This document shows, piece after piece, positions 1 through 12,506 of a stretch of 64,000 nucleotides of DNA. This stretch comes from Serilophus lunatus (lineage: Eukaryota; Chordata; Aves; Passeriformes; Eurylaimidae), in assembly GCA_013399895.1 (NCBI GenBank), contig VXBA01001828.1:392451-456450 (forward strand). Direction: 5' to 3'. The translations under genes were made by a program, and so were the position numbers. The notes under the pieces were generated by a model. That model searched no databases, had not been told where the DNA came from, and worked only from the letters and a program-made list of their open reading frames with translations. How positions within the stretch are numbered: the stretch's first letter is position 1; every line of letters starts with the position of its first letter.

Positions 1-1104
1 AGGATAATTTTTTTTGTGAATTTCCAAATGTACTTACTATTTCTTTAACAGGAATCTGAAATCATTAGATTAATTTATCCTGAAGAAATTTTTCTAGGTG
101 TCTGACATTTTAAATTTTGCTGGATTCCTGTGGGATGAAGAACATAATATGGAGAGTTATTGTTTCAAATTATTGTCCATTGTCAATGTGATTTTTTTTT
201 TTTTAAGATGTAATCAATATTTCTCTTCCCTATCCAGTCCTAGGAAAGGAACAAACTGATTATGTCTTGGAGAGCTTTGTTATAGTATGACTGGAAGTGA
301 TATTAAGAAGCATTTTGCCAATTCTTGAACTGTACTGAAGAGCACAATTAGTTGTCATTGAATGTATCTGGAAGAGAAAGCATTTGGAAACAAGAACCAA
401 TGACATTGTATTGTCTTGTAACACTAGAGCTACCTGCGGTACCTCCCCTTGTAAGCCAGTTTGAACTGACAAATTACTCTTATTTTTTGTGTTTCCATGA
501 CAGCCTCCCAAATAAATGAACCAAGATTTTATTAAGGGCATATTTATACTTTTTATAATGGCTTAATATAAAGTTAAGTGTTGTTAATGAGTTGGTTTCT
601 TTCCTAAGATCAAGTGGTTCCATGACTATAAACACAGAAAAAAGCAGCATTTTTGACCTCAAAAAGAAAAAACCATAAAAAGTAGTACATTCCTAAAATG
701 GTTTGTAATTACATAAGCTTCCATCTACTATGTATTTATAAGATTTATCCTTTTTTTTTTTTTTAAATAAAGTTTATTCTTTTTTAATGTTTTGGAAAAA
801 ATAATTTACTTGTAGGATAGAATTGAGGAAAACTCTTATTCAACCTCGTATAAAATGTCTTAGTAAGTAGTTAGGCAGCTCAGAAAACCACAATTTTGCT
901 TTGTAAAAATTTATGTGTTTTGTAGCAACCAGTTTTGGAGTGAATGACTGTCTAGACATTTCACATATTAAACAGTAAAGAACTAAACCCCTGGATTTAT
1001 TTAATACAACAGCTTGAGTAGAAAGTCAGGTGTTTTATATATGGGGCCAAAAGCCATAAAACCTTGTACTCTGGTCTCCTTTTTGATGCTGAGTGACCTT
1101 AATA
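1..1104. other. AT-rich stretch without a recognised gene
   Basis: I see no gene here. The sequence is AT-rich with short A and T runs, including a 14-T run at 751-764. The small open frames (longest 93 codons) show no recognisable domain and have the composition of random AT-rich DNA. Confidence 0.6.
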
Positions 1105-1312
1105 ATTTTTTGCACTTGCATAGCACTTGGCAAACATTATTAATTTTAACTTCAGAGTCCCTGCCAGGTACAGAGTTGTAATTATCTGAGTTTTTCAAGT
1201 GTGAGAATTGAGACTCATAGAGGTTATGCTCTGCAATAAAACAAGTTCAGAAATGGGGTGGGAAACCAGGTCACTTGGCACTTATTCTTGCTCCTAGTCT
1301 GCTGGGGTACTG
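1105..1312 (+). repeat. Ancient MIR-like (core-SINE) remnant
   Basis: This stretch follows the order of landmarks known from the MIR / amniote core-SINE family. A 'GCACTTGGCAAACATTATTAA' -like block (about 1125-1145) is followed by a 'GAATTGAGACTCATAGAGGTTATG' -like block (about 1205-1228), then by a segment resembling the 'ACCAGGTC...CTCCTAGTCTGCTG' end. Similarity is by eye and heavily decayed, with many substitutions and a few indels. Known: MIR-type SINEs were active before the amniote radiation, so bird copies are very old. Inferred: this is a fossil with no coding capacity; a conserved copy could have been co-opted as a regulatory element, but nothing here proves that. Confidence 0.5.
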
Positions 1313-3600
1313 TTTAAAGCCTCAGCATATGAGGTTAATACTGCTTTCCAGTATGTAGCTGTTCATCCTGAACTGTGTGCCAAGGAGATAAGGAAGATAC
1401 ACAGCTGTGGCATCTGTCTTCTGTGGAAGGTACCACTGACATGCTTTGAATACTTAGGATGTTTTTGTAGACAAAAAATGGGCAACTCTAACCCAGAAAA
1501 AGGCAATAGGATTATATTTTACTTTAACAGATGCTGAAAATCCAAGAGAGGTTACCATAAATAACAGTTAAAGAGGATGCGGAACAGGGCACTAGATTGA
1601 CTCCACAGAATAGGGACCTGAGGCTCTATTGGTTGCTGACAGCATGAGACTGACGCTGCTACTTGTCTTTTTTGAGCCTCAAATTTCTTATCACATGTTC
1701 TTAATTAACTTTTATGTCATTTTGTGGTTCCAAAATATAAGCCTAGGAAATCTTGGATTTTAGTGTGGCGTTTCATGGCTTTCAGATTAGTCTGAGTTAA
1801 TTTCTTTTGCAGAAGCTTTTTCTTAACTAAGGCTTTCGCTTATTTGCTTGCTGTGCCTAAGAAGGGTCAAATTGCTGAAATCAGAAGCCAAGATTATATG
1901 ATGTGAATGTGCAATCAATTTTTATTGTAAGCATCTCCGTCTCGTGGAGTTGCTTGTATGTGGCCAATTTTCAAGAGGGGCAACATCTGAGCCCTATTTG
2001 AGCTTACCAACTCATATACTGTGAAGTTTTCCATTCCTACCCTTTGTTCAAAAGCACTGTAGAGCAGGAAGAAAGAAGCACCTTTAATTTACCTTTAAAA
2101 TAGGTCCTGAGTGCCAGATATAGAGCAGGTATAATAATGATATCTCTAATTTATACTGAGCTGCACCATCCTGCTGAAGTGTCCATGCATGAAGTTATAT
2201 GTCTTTTCCTAGCAGTGTATAAGGTTTCCTTCTGTATCACGATGTTTTCCCTACTTGAATAACCTCCAACTTTCTATGGATAAATTTTGTGATAGCAAAA
2301 CACTGTTTCTTTCTAGGATTCATTAAATCGCTTCTATTTTTTCCTGTGTTTCCCTCCCCCCTCCCTGTGTTTTGCTTTGTTTTGTTCTATTCTGTTAGGT
2401 TTTTTTTGTTGTTGAGTTTTTGTTCATTTGTTTGTTTTGGTGCTTTGTTTTGGTTTAGGTGGGATTTTTGTTTGGTTTGGTTTGTTTTCCCCCAATTAAC
2501 AGTATTTCTTTTTGAAACAGTGGTTTTATTTGCTATGCATCCCCACACTTCTTATATATCACCTATTCATAAAAATGTTGATGTAGTGAATTATTCTTTA
2601 TACAAGTTGGTTTTCTTTGTATTTTTCAGAGCCTGCGGTTCTTTCAGTTTTCTGTTAAATTATTATTTTCTCTGTATTACTTTACATGCTGTAATTGCTT
2701 TGTTATCTATAAAATAAAGGTAGGGTTAGTTTACTCCTTTCATCACTGCCAGAACGTCAGTGAACGAACTGCCATTCTTCTCATTACCATAGCTTTGTTC
2801 TGCTCTGTTTTAATGATAATTGCCCTTGTCATCTTCTTGTAAGCAAGCTGTGAAAACTTATGGTTAAAAACAGAAAGAAAGTAATAGGTAGTATTGGAGA
2901 GAGATTAATTAGGCAGAATATCTTTCAAAAAGAATTAATAAAGAAATGTTTGTGCTTTATATCACTAAATATCTGAATCAGAATTGATTAGGTAAACAGC
3001 AGCACACATGGAGGAAAAGCTAAGCTGCTTTGCTGCTACATATACAGAAAGACTATGGCTGAAATGGTTTGCCTTGTTTATTCCTGGTATAATTTTGATC
3101 AAATGAAGACAAATTAGGGTTTCCAAGTTTCCAAGTTTATGTATTTAAACATTTTTTTTTTCAAGAGAGTGTTCTTTGTCTTGCTCTCTGATGCTCTTAT
3201 ATTTACCAGCTATCTTTTGTAAGATGGCTATACTGCTTTTTAAACCATGTTTTTATGAGTTCCTTTCCCAAAGGAGTGGGAGAAATGTGCTTTGCTCACA
3301 GTGACCAACTAAGTAACAAGATTGAAATTAAGGTCTGTGTTGTCATGGTGGGAGCACACTAATGCTATCACTAATGCTTCTGGGATATTCCAGCCACCTA
3401 ATTTTGTTGAAGCCAGCTAACACTTGGAATGGAATCCCTTTTTTACAAGAAAAATTTATGAAGTGAACAAGTGAAAGTGCAAATAATAAAAATATATCAA
3501 AAAAGATGAATCATCTTCATGGATATATACATATTTTTCCCGAGTATTAAAATATTTAGTCAAGCTGCAGATTTTATAATGTCTTTCACTAAACACAGAC
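1313..3600. other. AT-rich unique sequence with a GT/T-rich low-complexity block
   Basis: No gene is recognised. From about 2335 to 2500 the plus strand is dominated by T and G (TTTTG/GTTTT words). The 142-codon open frame over it, at 2289-2717, is mostly Phe, Leu, Val and Ser and is explained by this base bias, not by coding selection. Confidence 0.6.
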
Positions 3601-3621
3601 TTCACTGCTCCTCATTCAGAA

Positions 3622-4386
3622 TTATTTGTGTCCGGGGAATTTTCCAAAGGAAACTAAAGATTCAGCAAGGCCTGGAAGTGTATACAGAAGACTGTTTATT
3701 GTCAGGGATTTTGAAGAGAAACTTAACATGTCATCAAGGAAACTAAGGTTGCCAAGTGAAAATAAAAAACTAATGCTACTATATACAGAACAAGTGATGG
3801 AGGTGTTCCAACACAGTGAAGTAAGTCCTGAAAAATGCTTGAGACAGAAGCATGAGAGAGCTCCAGAGGCAGTGGGTGTCTGTTGCTCTGGTTCTGTGTC
3901 TATAATTAGCATTGTGATTGAGCTACTCTGTGTTTGAGACATACTCTGCATTTTAACACATGGGTGTACCTTATCCTTGGTAATTATTAATAAAATGCAG
4001 ATTAGAATATTTTTTAGGGAACCCAGTTGCTGAAGTCTAGTCCTCATTTCAACACTTATAAATATAGTAGAACTGATACAAGTACGTGTGAGCACAACCA
4101 CTGTGCAAATGTAAAGTTGATCTGTTCTCAGAGGGCCAGGACAAAGCAACAGTTTTTCAGAAGGTTGCTGACAGGCCTTTAGTCGAGCAAGGGATTGCGC
4201 GTTTGAAGATGCAGAAATTCTAGAGACCACAGATGTAGTCCTAACAATGTTTCCAAGTCTATATTCATTATAGCAGAGAGCAACAGCTGCTGTCACCACA
4301 GGGTGCTTGCTCAGTTGATATAGAGAGGTGTGGAAACTGGCAGCATATTGTTTCATCTTGCTCCCTCTGATGGAAGGTATGCTCAA
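3622..4386 (-). other. Unexplained 254-codon ORF, function unknown
   Basis: This is the longest uninterrupted frame in the window apart from frames across N runs. It starts with Met at 4386 and ends at a stop at 3622-3624. The predicted product is rich in Ser, Thr and Leu, with a short hydrophobic run near residues 130-140 (KNILICILLII). I recognise no domain, no signal peptide and no retroelement motif. It does not lie in a GC-rich repeat, so its length is not explained by base bias as in the LTR copies. A 103-codon frame overlaps it on the plus strand (3626-3937). It could be a chance frame, a decayed unknown repeat, or a lineage-specific gene or exon. Chance is the default reading. Confidence 0.2.
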
Positions 4387-5585
4387 ATGGAGAGAAATAT
4401 TTTCTGATTGCTTTCATCTGTCAAATATTGGTAATTACATATTCATGATGTACCTTCCAACAGCACAAAAATCAAGCTGAAAAGTCAACCCATTGATTTT
4501 GGAGGCTGTTTATATGCCAGGTATATGATGAAGGAGAGGAAAGAAAGCACTCTCTGCTGCTAAGTGGCTATGAATTGCACTTGGGTGCTTTAGAGCTGTG
4601 GTGACTGAACTGTGCCTTATTTGTCATGAATACATCCCAGTATCTTCGTAATTTTTAAAGGGCCTTTGGTAAGGTACACAATTTCCCACAAAATTACACA
4701 AACGAAAATGAGCATCTGCCATTAAAATTTTAAGGACAATAACTGCAATTGACTGTTATGAAAGTATACATTTTATTCTAAATGCATATTAAAAATACTG
4801 AATTAAATCAGAGCATTTGACCATTATTAAAGAAAAAAGCACAAAAAACCCTTTGTAAGATAGTGGAAAAATATTGAATAAATAATATGATTTCTTTATA
4901 TATGGCTGTGACTTTAGATGCAGCATGGCTACAACTGACTATAGATTAAGGAAGTGTTTTTCTCATATGACTTTAAAATCAATAGATTTTTTTCCCTAAT
5001 AGATGATATACTCAGATATTGGCAACATCAACAAGAAATGGTTCAACTAAGAAGCATCTAAAGTCTTGCAATTAGGGATGGACTGGATACAGGCCTATGT
5101 ATCTGCCCATAATCTAGCAGAACCAGGTTTACATTATTCTCTCTCCAGATGGAGTTCAAGTCAAGTTAATGGTGTTTGTCTTTCTCTATATTTTTATTTG
5201 CTCAGTCTGCTTCAGTTCTTTGGCACTTGCTAAAGACCTATTGGAAATGTTGACCCAATACTTGTGTTGGAGTATATTATCTTTTCCCCCCCAACCTTCT
5301 CTGTGTTTAAGCATCCAATTTGGTGATGGTTTTCTTTACAAAGAGGTAAGTAGTTTTCATATAGGAATCATTATATACAGGAGAAATTCCTTATGCACAT
5401 AAGCATTTGATAAACCATTGCTAGAATGTGTTTGTGCATGGAGACTACAGGAGGTTGATGAGAACATAGATTTTATCTTCATATACTTTAGCTTAAAGTG
5501 TATTTCCTCTCTTGCTTTTTTTTCCACCATGAACATTTTCTTTTCACTGCTTTACATTTAATTTAAAAAGATAAAAAAAAGACAG

Positions 5586-5616
5586 AAAAAAAAAAAAGAG
5601 ACACCCCCCCCCCCCC
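5586..5616. repeat. Adjacent poly-A and poly-C runs
   Basis: Twelve A are followed, after a short GAGACA spacer, by thirteen C. Homopolymers of this length are prone to slippage and to sequencing length errors. Confidence 0.9.
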
Positions 5617-8600
5617 GGCTTTTTATATTCTAAATGAAGTAAGGTAGAAAGAAAAATAGTCTGATCTCTCTGTTTTGATTCGTGGTCTATACAACTTACA
5701 TACTTGTCCCCTATTAATACTGATCTGCAAGAAGAAACACCTTCCTGTGGGAGTCTTTTCTAATATAAAATGCATTGTCTTCTTCAATTTTACTGTAAAA
5801 GGTAATGAGCATATCTTTTTGGTTCCCTTTAGAAGCTCAGCTTTTATTTGAGAAGGACTGAGTCTACTTATTGTGAGTCTCTCTTGAACCTCTTAAAAAT
5901 GCCAGTATAAGAGTCGAGCAAACAGTCATTTGATCCGTAGGGAATCAGTTCTAGCTGTGCTATTTTAACAACAGATTTGATACTCTTCTCCTGGAAAAAA
6001 AAAGGTGAGTAAAAGTTACATCAAATTGTTCAGCTTGCTAATGCAACAATTAGTGGGAGAGAATTTCAGTCACAGTTTGAACTGGGAGTCCTTCTGACTT
6101 CCCATCATGTAAATAGCCTGTCACTACCAAGTAAAAGCACAATCAAAGAACATTTTCCTTCTCTGAGGGGGTAAAAATAATAAAGAAAAGCTCTACAAGA
6201 TCAGAGCTTTAATGATGTTTGTTAAAACAAAAAGAAGAAAATGAAGTGTTAAAAAGCCCTATGTTAAAATACAAGTCGGTGGGAAACAGAAACTTGTGCA
6301 GTTGTTAAAGGAGTCGAGATGAAAAAATTCTGCCGAAAAAAGGTGTAGTCTTGTTGACATCAGCCAACAATTTATTTCTGCTGAGGCTCTCTTTTCTAGT
6401 TTTTAATATTCCTATATTATTTTCATGTGGCTATTGTGTATCTTTCATGTTTTTATCATTTTTGTTGTCTTATTGATGGTGGAAAAAACTTCTAAATTGA
6501 CTTAGAATAAATGGTTAAATTTGTGGTTTAGTATCACCCTTTTTATTTATTATTCACAATATCCTCTTTTATTCCTGTTTACTTTTTAGTTTGTGATTTT
6601 AGCTATAGCTTGTTTGTGTCTTCAAATAATCAAAGATATTTGAATATGTGATCTGGCACAAATTTATGGTGATATGACCTCTTTCTGTATCACCTTATTT
6701 TGCTTAAGTCTACTTCTATGACATTGCTTCTATAATTATACTACCTTGTAGCTTTTGTTTTGAGTATAGCTGGACCCAGATCATTAACATTTAAGCTTAT
6801 TTTTCAATATTATTTGAAAATATTTTCTCAGTATGGCTGCTTTTCATAGCCTAGGGAAATAGTGTACTTCTGTCTTTAGTTTTGTAGGAGATTATTTTAA
6901 GTTGCTATTATTTAAATGTTAATTTTCTCTCTCTCAAAGGCTTAGTATTTTAAAGAAATAATTCAGCTTTTGCACTGAAATAAATTCCTTCATGCTTATC
7001 TCTATTCTTCTGGGCAGGAATTCTTGATGCTTTTGCCTGATACTATGAAGAGATATCTAATGTATTCTCTTGAGCCTTTTTAATGATTATAAAAGTAATA
7101 CTGTCAGGAAAGAGTGTTTTAGTTTCTGATTTATACAGATAACTCAGTACATAAGTTACTAGTTCCTCCCCTGAAGGTTACTTACTACCCTTAATATGTT
7201 CCAAAGGATTAGGTTCACTGCAGGTGTATTTTTAAAGTTTAGAAATATTAAAGAAGAATAGTTTTAATTGTGATTAAAGCCATGAATTGCTAATGTTCAG
7301 AAAGGGTAAACTGTTAGTAGGTCAGTTGAAAACAAAAAGAAAAAGACTGTTTGGATGAGCAGATTGTAATTTTATATCTAAATATATTATTGATAAAGCG
7401 TGGACATAACAATAAGTGGAAGAGAAGAATTGCTATGGTTCTTGGGTAACTGCTACTGAGTATGCTCTGCTTTTTCCACAGCAGTATCCAGAAAATATTT
7501 CTGAAAGCACTGGGAAAAGGATGTAGGTTATTTGCTAAAGCCAGTATCAGTATCCAAGAAATTACCCATTAAGAAGCTATTGTGAGAGACATTTTCTGAG
7601 CCAGGAAAATAGAAAGAACACTCATAGACATTTCTATACTCTTAGTTCTATTTTTGTTAGGAAAAAATAAAAAAGAGTGTTTGGTAGTGGTACTTCATCT
7701 GAGTAAGACAGTGAAGTTAATAAATTTCTGGCTGCATAATTGGCTAAAATGACTGAAATCTGTATTAAGAATTATTAATAATTTCAAATATCTCAGTGAG
7801 ATCTCAGTATCTAGAATTACTGAAGAATTTGACAAATCCCTTCTGCACACAAAAATTGTCACAGACAGGAAGAAGTGCAGGAAAAATGCTTGCATAGGTG
7901 AAACAAAAGGCTATGTAAGTGGTTTTACTCTGTCTACCTCAACAGTTGATTCTCCTGTGAAATTATCTGTTCCCTGAAGTCCTTTGGCCTTGTTGACCTT
8001 CAAGAATAAAATTCTTTCTTCATTGTCTTCTCATGATTGTGGTTTGAATATTAATATTATGTGTAAGTCAGGCACTTTCACTTGCTCTCTTAACCGAATG
8101 CTACATTCTTCATCTGTTGCTGAGTTGGGTAAGAATGCTATACTTCAAGGTCCTGGTGCTTCACTGTAGCATATGTGACATAAAATCACTGACAAAGTAC
8201 TCGGCTAAAAGGCTTGGATGTTTCTGAGGAGACTAATGATTCTGTAACTTCTATAATTTAGGCTTGGGAAAATTTGAATACCTTTGTTCTGACTCTTGGT
8301 ATAATATTCTTTTTAGAGTGCAATATAGTAGCACATTTTTTTCTAAGAAAAATGTTTTTCTCATATAGTATGAAATGATGATATTAGTCATACATTATAT
8401 ATAGATGTTACTAGCTACATTGAGTAAAAGAGAGCTTAGATTTGGATATGTGACCTGAAAAATTTATGTCAGAAGTGATGGGACTTGCCAAGAGATTTCA
8501 GAGAGAGATCAAGGAGGATTTTCCTGCTTGGTTTCCATAGGAACTTCATAGTTATCAATATGTTCTGATGGATTTCAGAAAACCACTTTTTAATGATGCA

Positions 8601-10618
8601 ATAATATTAATTAGAACAGTGTCATTAAACTTCATTGATTTTTAAGTTGGTAGCTTCATCTGCAACATTCTTCTGCTGATTTTTATCAGCTTTTTCACTG
8701 CCCTTTGTGGTGTTATCAGTGTCATAGCAGCTTTTTCCTTTCTTCTGAGTGTGTGCAGATCCCACCTAGTTAGCTAAGTTGATGGCAAGGTGTAAGTGCT
8801 ATAGCAAAATTTTTTTGCCAAGGAAAGGTGTTTCACTACTCTGATCTTCCTATCACTTATGCTCTTTGTTCATGTGTGTTTCTTCTTGTTAGCCTTGCCT
8901 TTCACATCTGTGACTTTATAGCTCATTTACGTTTGTTGGTACACACTGGTGCTTTAGTCTGACTTAAGAAATAGTATTTTTTAATATTTTGAGTGAATAT
9001 AGAAAAATAAAATATTTCCAATGAAGGAAAAATATAGTCCAAAAAAATACCAAGTCCGAAATACCAAATAAGTTTCTTGAAGGATATAGAAATTGAGAGT
9101 CAAACAACAACATCTAAATTGTTTCCTGTTGCAAAAAGTGTTTTTCATTATTTTTTTAATATGATTATTTGTGCTAGTAGGGTACATGAAGGGGTCACAG
9201 GGAGCAGATAGGCAGACTGACAGTTGGATTTAAACAAGAACAGTGTTGAAAAGCAGAAGATAGGAATATCACAGTAAGGGAGAATTAAGTATCTATATAA
9301 AAATGGTGGGAACAGCTCTCCTTTCTGTTCAGCAGCCCACTCTAGGTCTGGACATAAAATACATAGGCTCAAACAACTCACCTGTGAAAGGAAGTTCAAA
9401 TTTATATCTCTCTCCTTAAAAACATTGCAGAGCATTGTGAAGCACAGTGATTACCTTTCCAGGGCCCCATGCATGAGTGTAAACAACCCCATACCGGTCT
9501 TGAGGAGTGAGGGACTTCAAAGATGCTCTCTACCTCACTCCGAGCAGGGGAAGCTCTTGAGTGTCCCAGTTCATTGGGAAAGAAGAAGGAAATAGATTAA
9601 ATCCTCTCCATGATTTCCAGGCTTCAGTTTTAAATTTATTTTGCCTCAGCAAAAGAAGGAAGGCAAAAATCAGGAAAAGGCTGTATTCTTTGAGGTGATG
9701 ATTTAAAGCAGGTGCTCTGCAATAGGAACAGAAATGAATGGCAGGTTTGTAGGAAAGCTTTACAAAAATTTGCCGTTTATAGGCACTCACCCCCAGGCCT
9801 AGCTCTTACTGTGTTTTCCCAGGAGCTGAGATAATGGCAACTGTGAAATGTTGCATGGGAATCAGATTCAGTTTCAAGAAATATATTTAAAACACTTTTA
9901 GGCATTTATCATTTTTATATTTCCTAGTAGAAACATGGAAGAAAATGAGGACAAATGTACTCTGCCTAATGTTTATTCTAGACCTCTGTAGGTCATACAG
10001 AGTGCAGAGAAAAATTGTTGAAGAAAACTTGAACTCAAAAGAATGAATATCTATTGACAAAATCATTGTACAGATCTACAAAAGAGATAAATGTGATGCT
10101 GAATAATGTTTCTTTCTTTTACTCTCTCATCTTCTCAGATCTTAAAACCTCTGCTCTTTTATTTGAATGCTGACTTTTGAACCTTGAAGGATTTGCTTTT
10201 AAAAGTGCTGCTTGAGGAGAAAGAGACAAGATCACTAGCACACCATTTGAGAAACAGGGGTAGGAGGAATGGTTAGTCATTGCTTTGTAGCTCCTTTATA
10301 AATGGGAATGTCGTCTACTGTGCAAGAACAGGAGTACAGAGTAATATCTGAACTTGCAAGCATGCATGACATAAGAAAGAGGAGGAGATTTGTGCCACGT
10401 TTTTGCCACTAATCCACTGCAATTGGTGGAAGAAAACAAGCTTGAGGCCAGAGCTATAAAAATCAGGGGCCAAACATCTGATAAGTGATACAGTCTTGGA
10501 TCCTGAAAGCTGCTTTTTATTTTAAGCAGACTGATATTAATCACAAATCTCTTAGAGAGTAGACTTTTCACTATATATATAAAACCAGAATATTGGCCAA
10601 TGTATCTATCTCAATTTA

Positions 10619-10626
<8 letters not shown>

Positions 10627-10651
<25 letters not shown>
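10627..10651. repeat. Poly-T run (25 T)
   Basis: An uninterrupted run of about 25 T sits in T-rich sequence. No retroposed body is recognisable on either side, so I treat it as simple sequence and not as the poly-A tail of a processed copy. Confidence 0.85.
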
Positions 10652-11019
10652 CCTAATTCAAAGGAAAAATGCTGTCCCTTGCAGCAAGTATTCTGACTCC
10701 AGTTTTACAGCTAAAGGCTGTACAATCTCTTGATTCTTAGCCATCATCAGTAAAAATAGAAATAGCTCTCAACATGCCTGTATTATTTCTGGGTGCAGCT
10801 CTCCTGCTCCAGATTGACATGAAGGCTGCAAGACACGGGAAGAAAGATAAAATATGAAAGTTTCGTTAAAGTATAGAGAATAAAACTATGCTTTAATGTC
10901 GCTATAGTTGTGTGCTCTACTGACATGTACATTGTAAGAATTTTGTGGATTTTGGAAAAAGTACTAGTGTAGCTAGATTCAAGAGTTTTTAACTAGAAAC
11001 TAGATTCTTAGCTTTTTTG

Positions 11020-11125
11020 TAGGTTTTTTTTTGGGGGGGGGAGAGGGGGAGGATGTCTCTTTTTGTTTGTTTGTGGGGTTTTTTTGGTTGTTTTGGTTTT
11101 TCATTTTTTGCTTGGTTTTTTTGCA
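11020..11125. repeat. G/T-rich low-complexity tract
   Basis: The tract consists almost only of T and G on the plus strand, including a T9 run followed by a G9 run near 11026-11043 and then TTTGT/GGTTT words. It lies directly beside the LTR-like block that starts near 11145. Confidence 0.8.
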
Positions 11126-11144
11126 GTTAGGGTGTTGCCTGAAA

Positions 11145-11514
11145 CAAATGAGATAAGAACACAAACATGCTGTTTGCAGAGGTGAAGGGAGAGTGCAGCT
11201 TTACTAGCGAAGCCTGCGATCCAAAGAGAAAAATCATGACAATCTCTTCATTTTTATAACTTTCAGAGTGTCCACCCCCATACTATCCAACTAAAGCCCA
11301 TTTTACTGCTATGTCCCCTAAGCATCCAACAGGATGGTCCCTTGTTACCTATCTCCACCCCAGTTCAGCCCCTCGTAGGCCTGGAAGCCTAACTCTGTGT
11401 TTTGACTAACTACCCCACTTATCCACAGGAAGAATGCAAACATGCTGGAACACAGGCTCTTCTGGCCCTTAATATTCCAAGTTATCCAGCTACCTAGCTA
11501 AAGTGAATTCCACA
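11145..11514 (-). mobile_element. Probable LTR of unassigned endogenous retrovirus family
   Basis: Read on the minus strand, the block starts at 11514 with TGTGGAATTC and has a TATAAAAA box (rc of plus-strand 11254-11262), a GC-rich leader-like stretch, and an AGTAAA polyadenylation-type hexamer downstream, ending near 11145. Its GC content is higher than its surroundings. I could not find a target-site duplication and no second copy is present in the window, so the ends, the family and even the LTR identity are tentative. Confidence 0.4.
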
Positions 11515-12501
11515 AAATATTAAGCCCTTAAGGCATCAATGAGAGATATAAATACTGATATCACCTTTTACATATGGTTGTCTTAACTAGTAGCTGTTTG
11601 AGCTACACACATCTGGATGAAGTATAGAAAGATTTCTTACCATTGTTTCATTCAACAGTCTCATTGAATGTATTTGATAATTTCATTTGTACCTGTACTT
11701 TAGAGATGCTTATATTATATAACTTGACACTGTATACACGTCAGAATTTATTTGAGCTATATTAAGTGTTGTTGCTTTTTCTGGCGGTTAATGGCAACAT
11801 ATTGGAAAGAATGTTGCTGGTAAAGATAAAAGCTACTTTAAGATGATAGTTTTTAGACATACAAAAGAATTTCTGTTGAGATTAACAGCATCCTCTTATG
11901 TTCCAGGCATGTGTGTGGCAGTTTTGGATAATTTTTTTAATTTTATTTTTTTTTCAAGCTAAAAAATAATGATCTATATGAATGACTGGTTTGGCTAACA
12001 GCAGTGGTCATCAACATTAGAAAAATTATTCCAAATTTTGAAGAAGAGGTGTATTTTGTTTTGGAAGGTTAAAGTCATTAACTATATGTCTTTTTGAAAT
12101 GATTACATTCCCAAAATGTAAAGAAGCATACGTTCATTCAATGAGGAAAGTAGAATATAAAAGTGCATGTTGTACATGCTCTGCAGGATTTAAAATAAGA
12201 TATGAGGGAATATTAGAGCATGCAGCTTAATTTGAAATATGCCCCAAGGCAGATACAGAGATTAATTGAAGTCACAAGATTCCTTTCACCTGCACAAATC
12301 CTTTTAGAGGCATTGACATTTGTCTTCATTGTTATTTTCTGTCATATTTAATAATAGGGAAATGGTGTGAAAATGATACCCCTTACTATCTAGCCTTTTT
12401 GTGGAGGGCATAAGAACAATTTCATCTGTTTTTCTTTTTTAAGCTATTTTGTTTTTATGGATGATGCTAATGTGGGTGGCCCAGCTAGACGTGTATTAAG
12501 G
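11515..12501. other. AT-rich sequence, nothing recognised
   Basis: About 1 kb between two LTRs. I see no gene, repeat or RNA gene in it apart from short A and T runs. Confidence 0.55.
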
Positions 12502-12506
12502 GATGG

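Larger units (their letters stand above)
4387..11140. other. AT-rich unique sequence with homopolymer tracts, no gene seen
   Basis: I see no gene, RNA gene or recognisable transposon. Notable simple sequence: a 12-A run at 5586-5597 followed closely by a 13-C run at 5604-5616; a 25-T run at 10627-10651; and a G/T-rich tract from about 11020 to 11125. The many 60-95 codon open frames on both strands show no domain or codon pattern that I can support. Confidence 0.6.

Noticed and set aside
2289..2717. 142-codon plus-strand ORF
   Set aside because: It lies over a T/G-rich tract that has few stop codons on this strand. The product is Phe/Leu/Val-rich low complexity with no domain.
10627..10651. 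Poly-T run as the tail of a processed pseudogene on the minus strand
   Set aside because: No open frame or target-site duplication of a retroposed gene can be recognised beside it.
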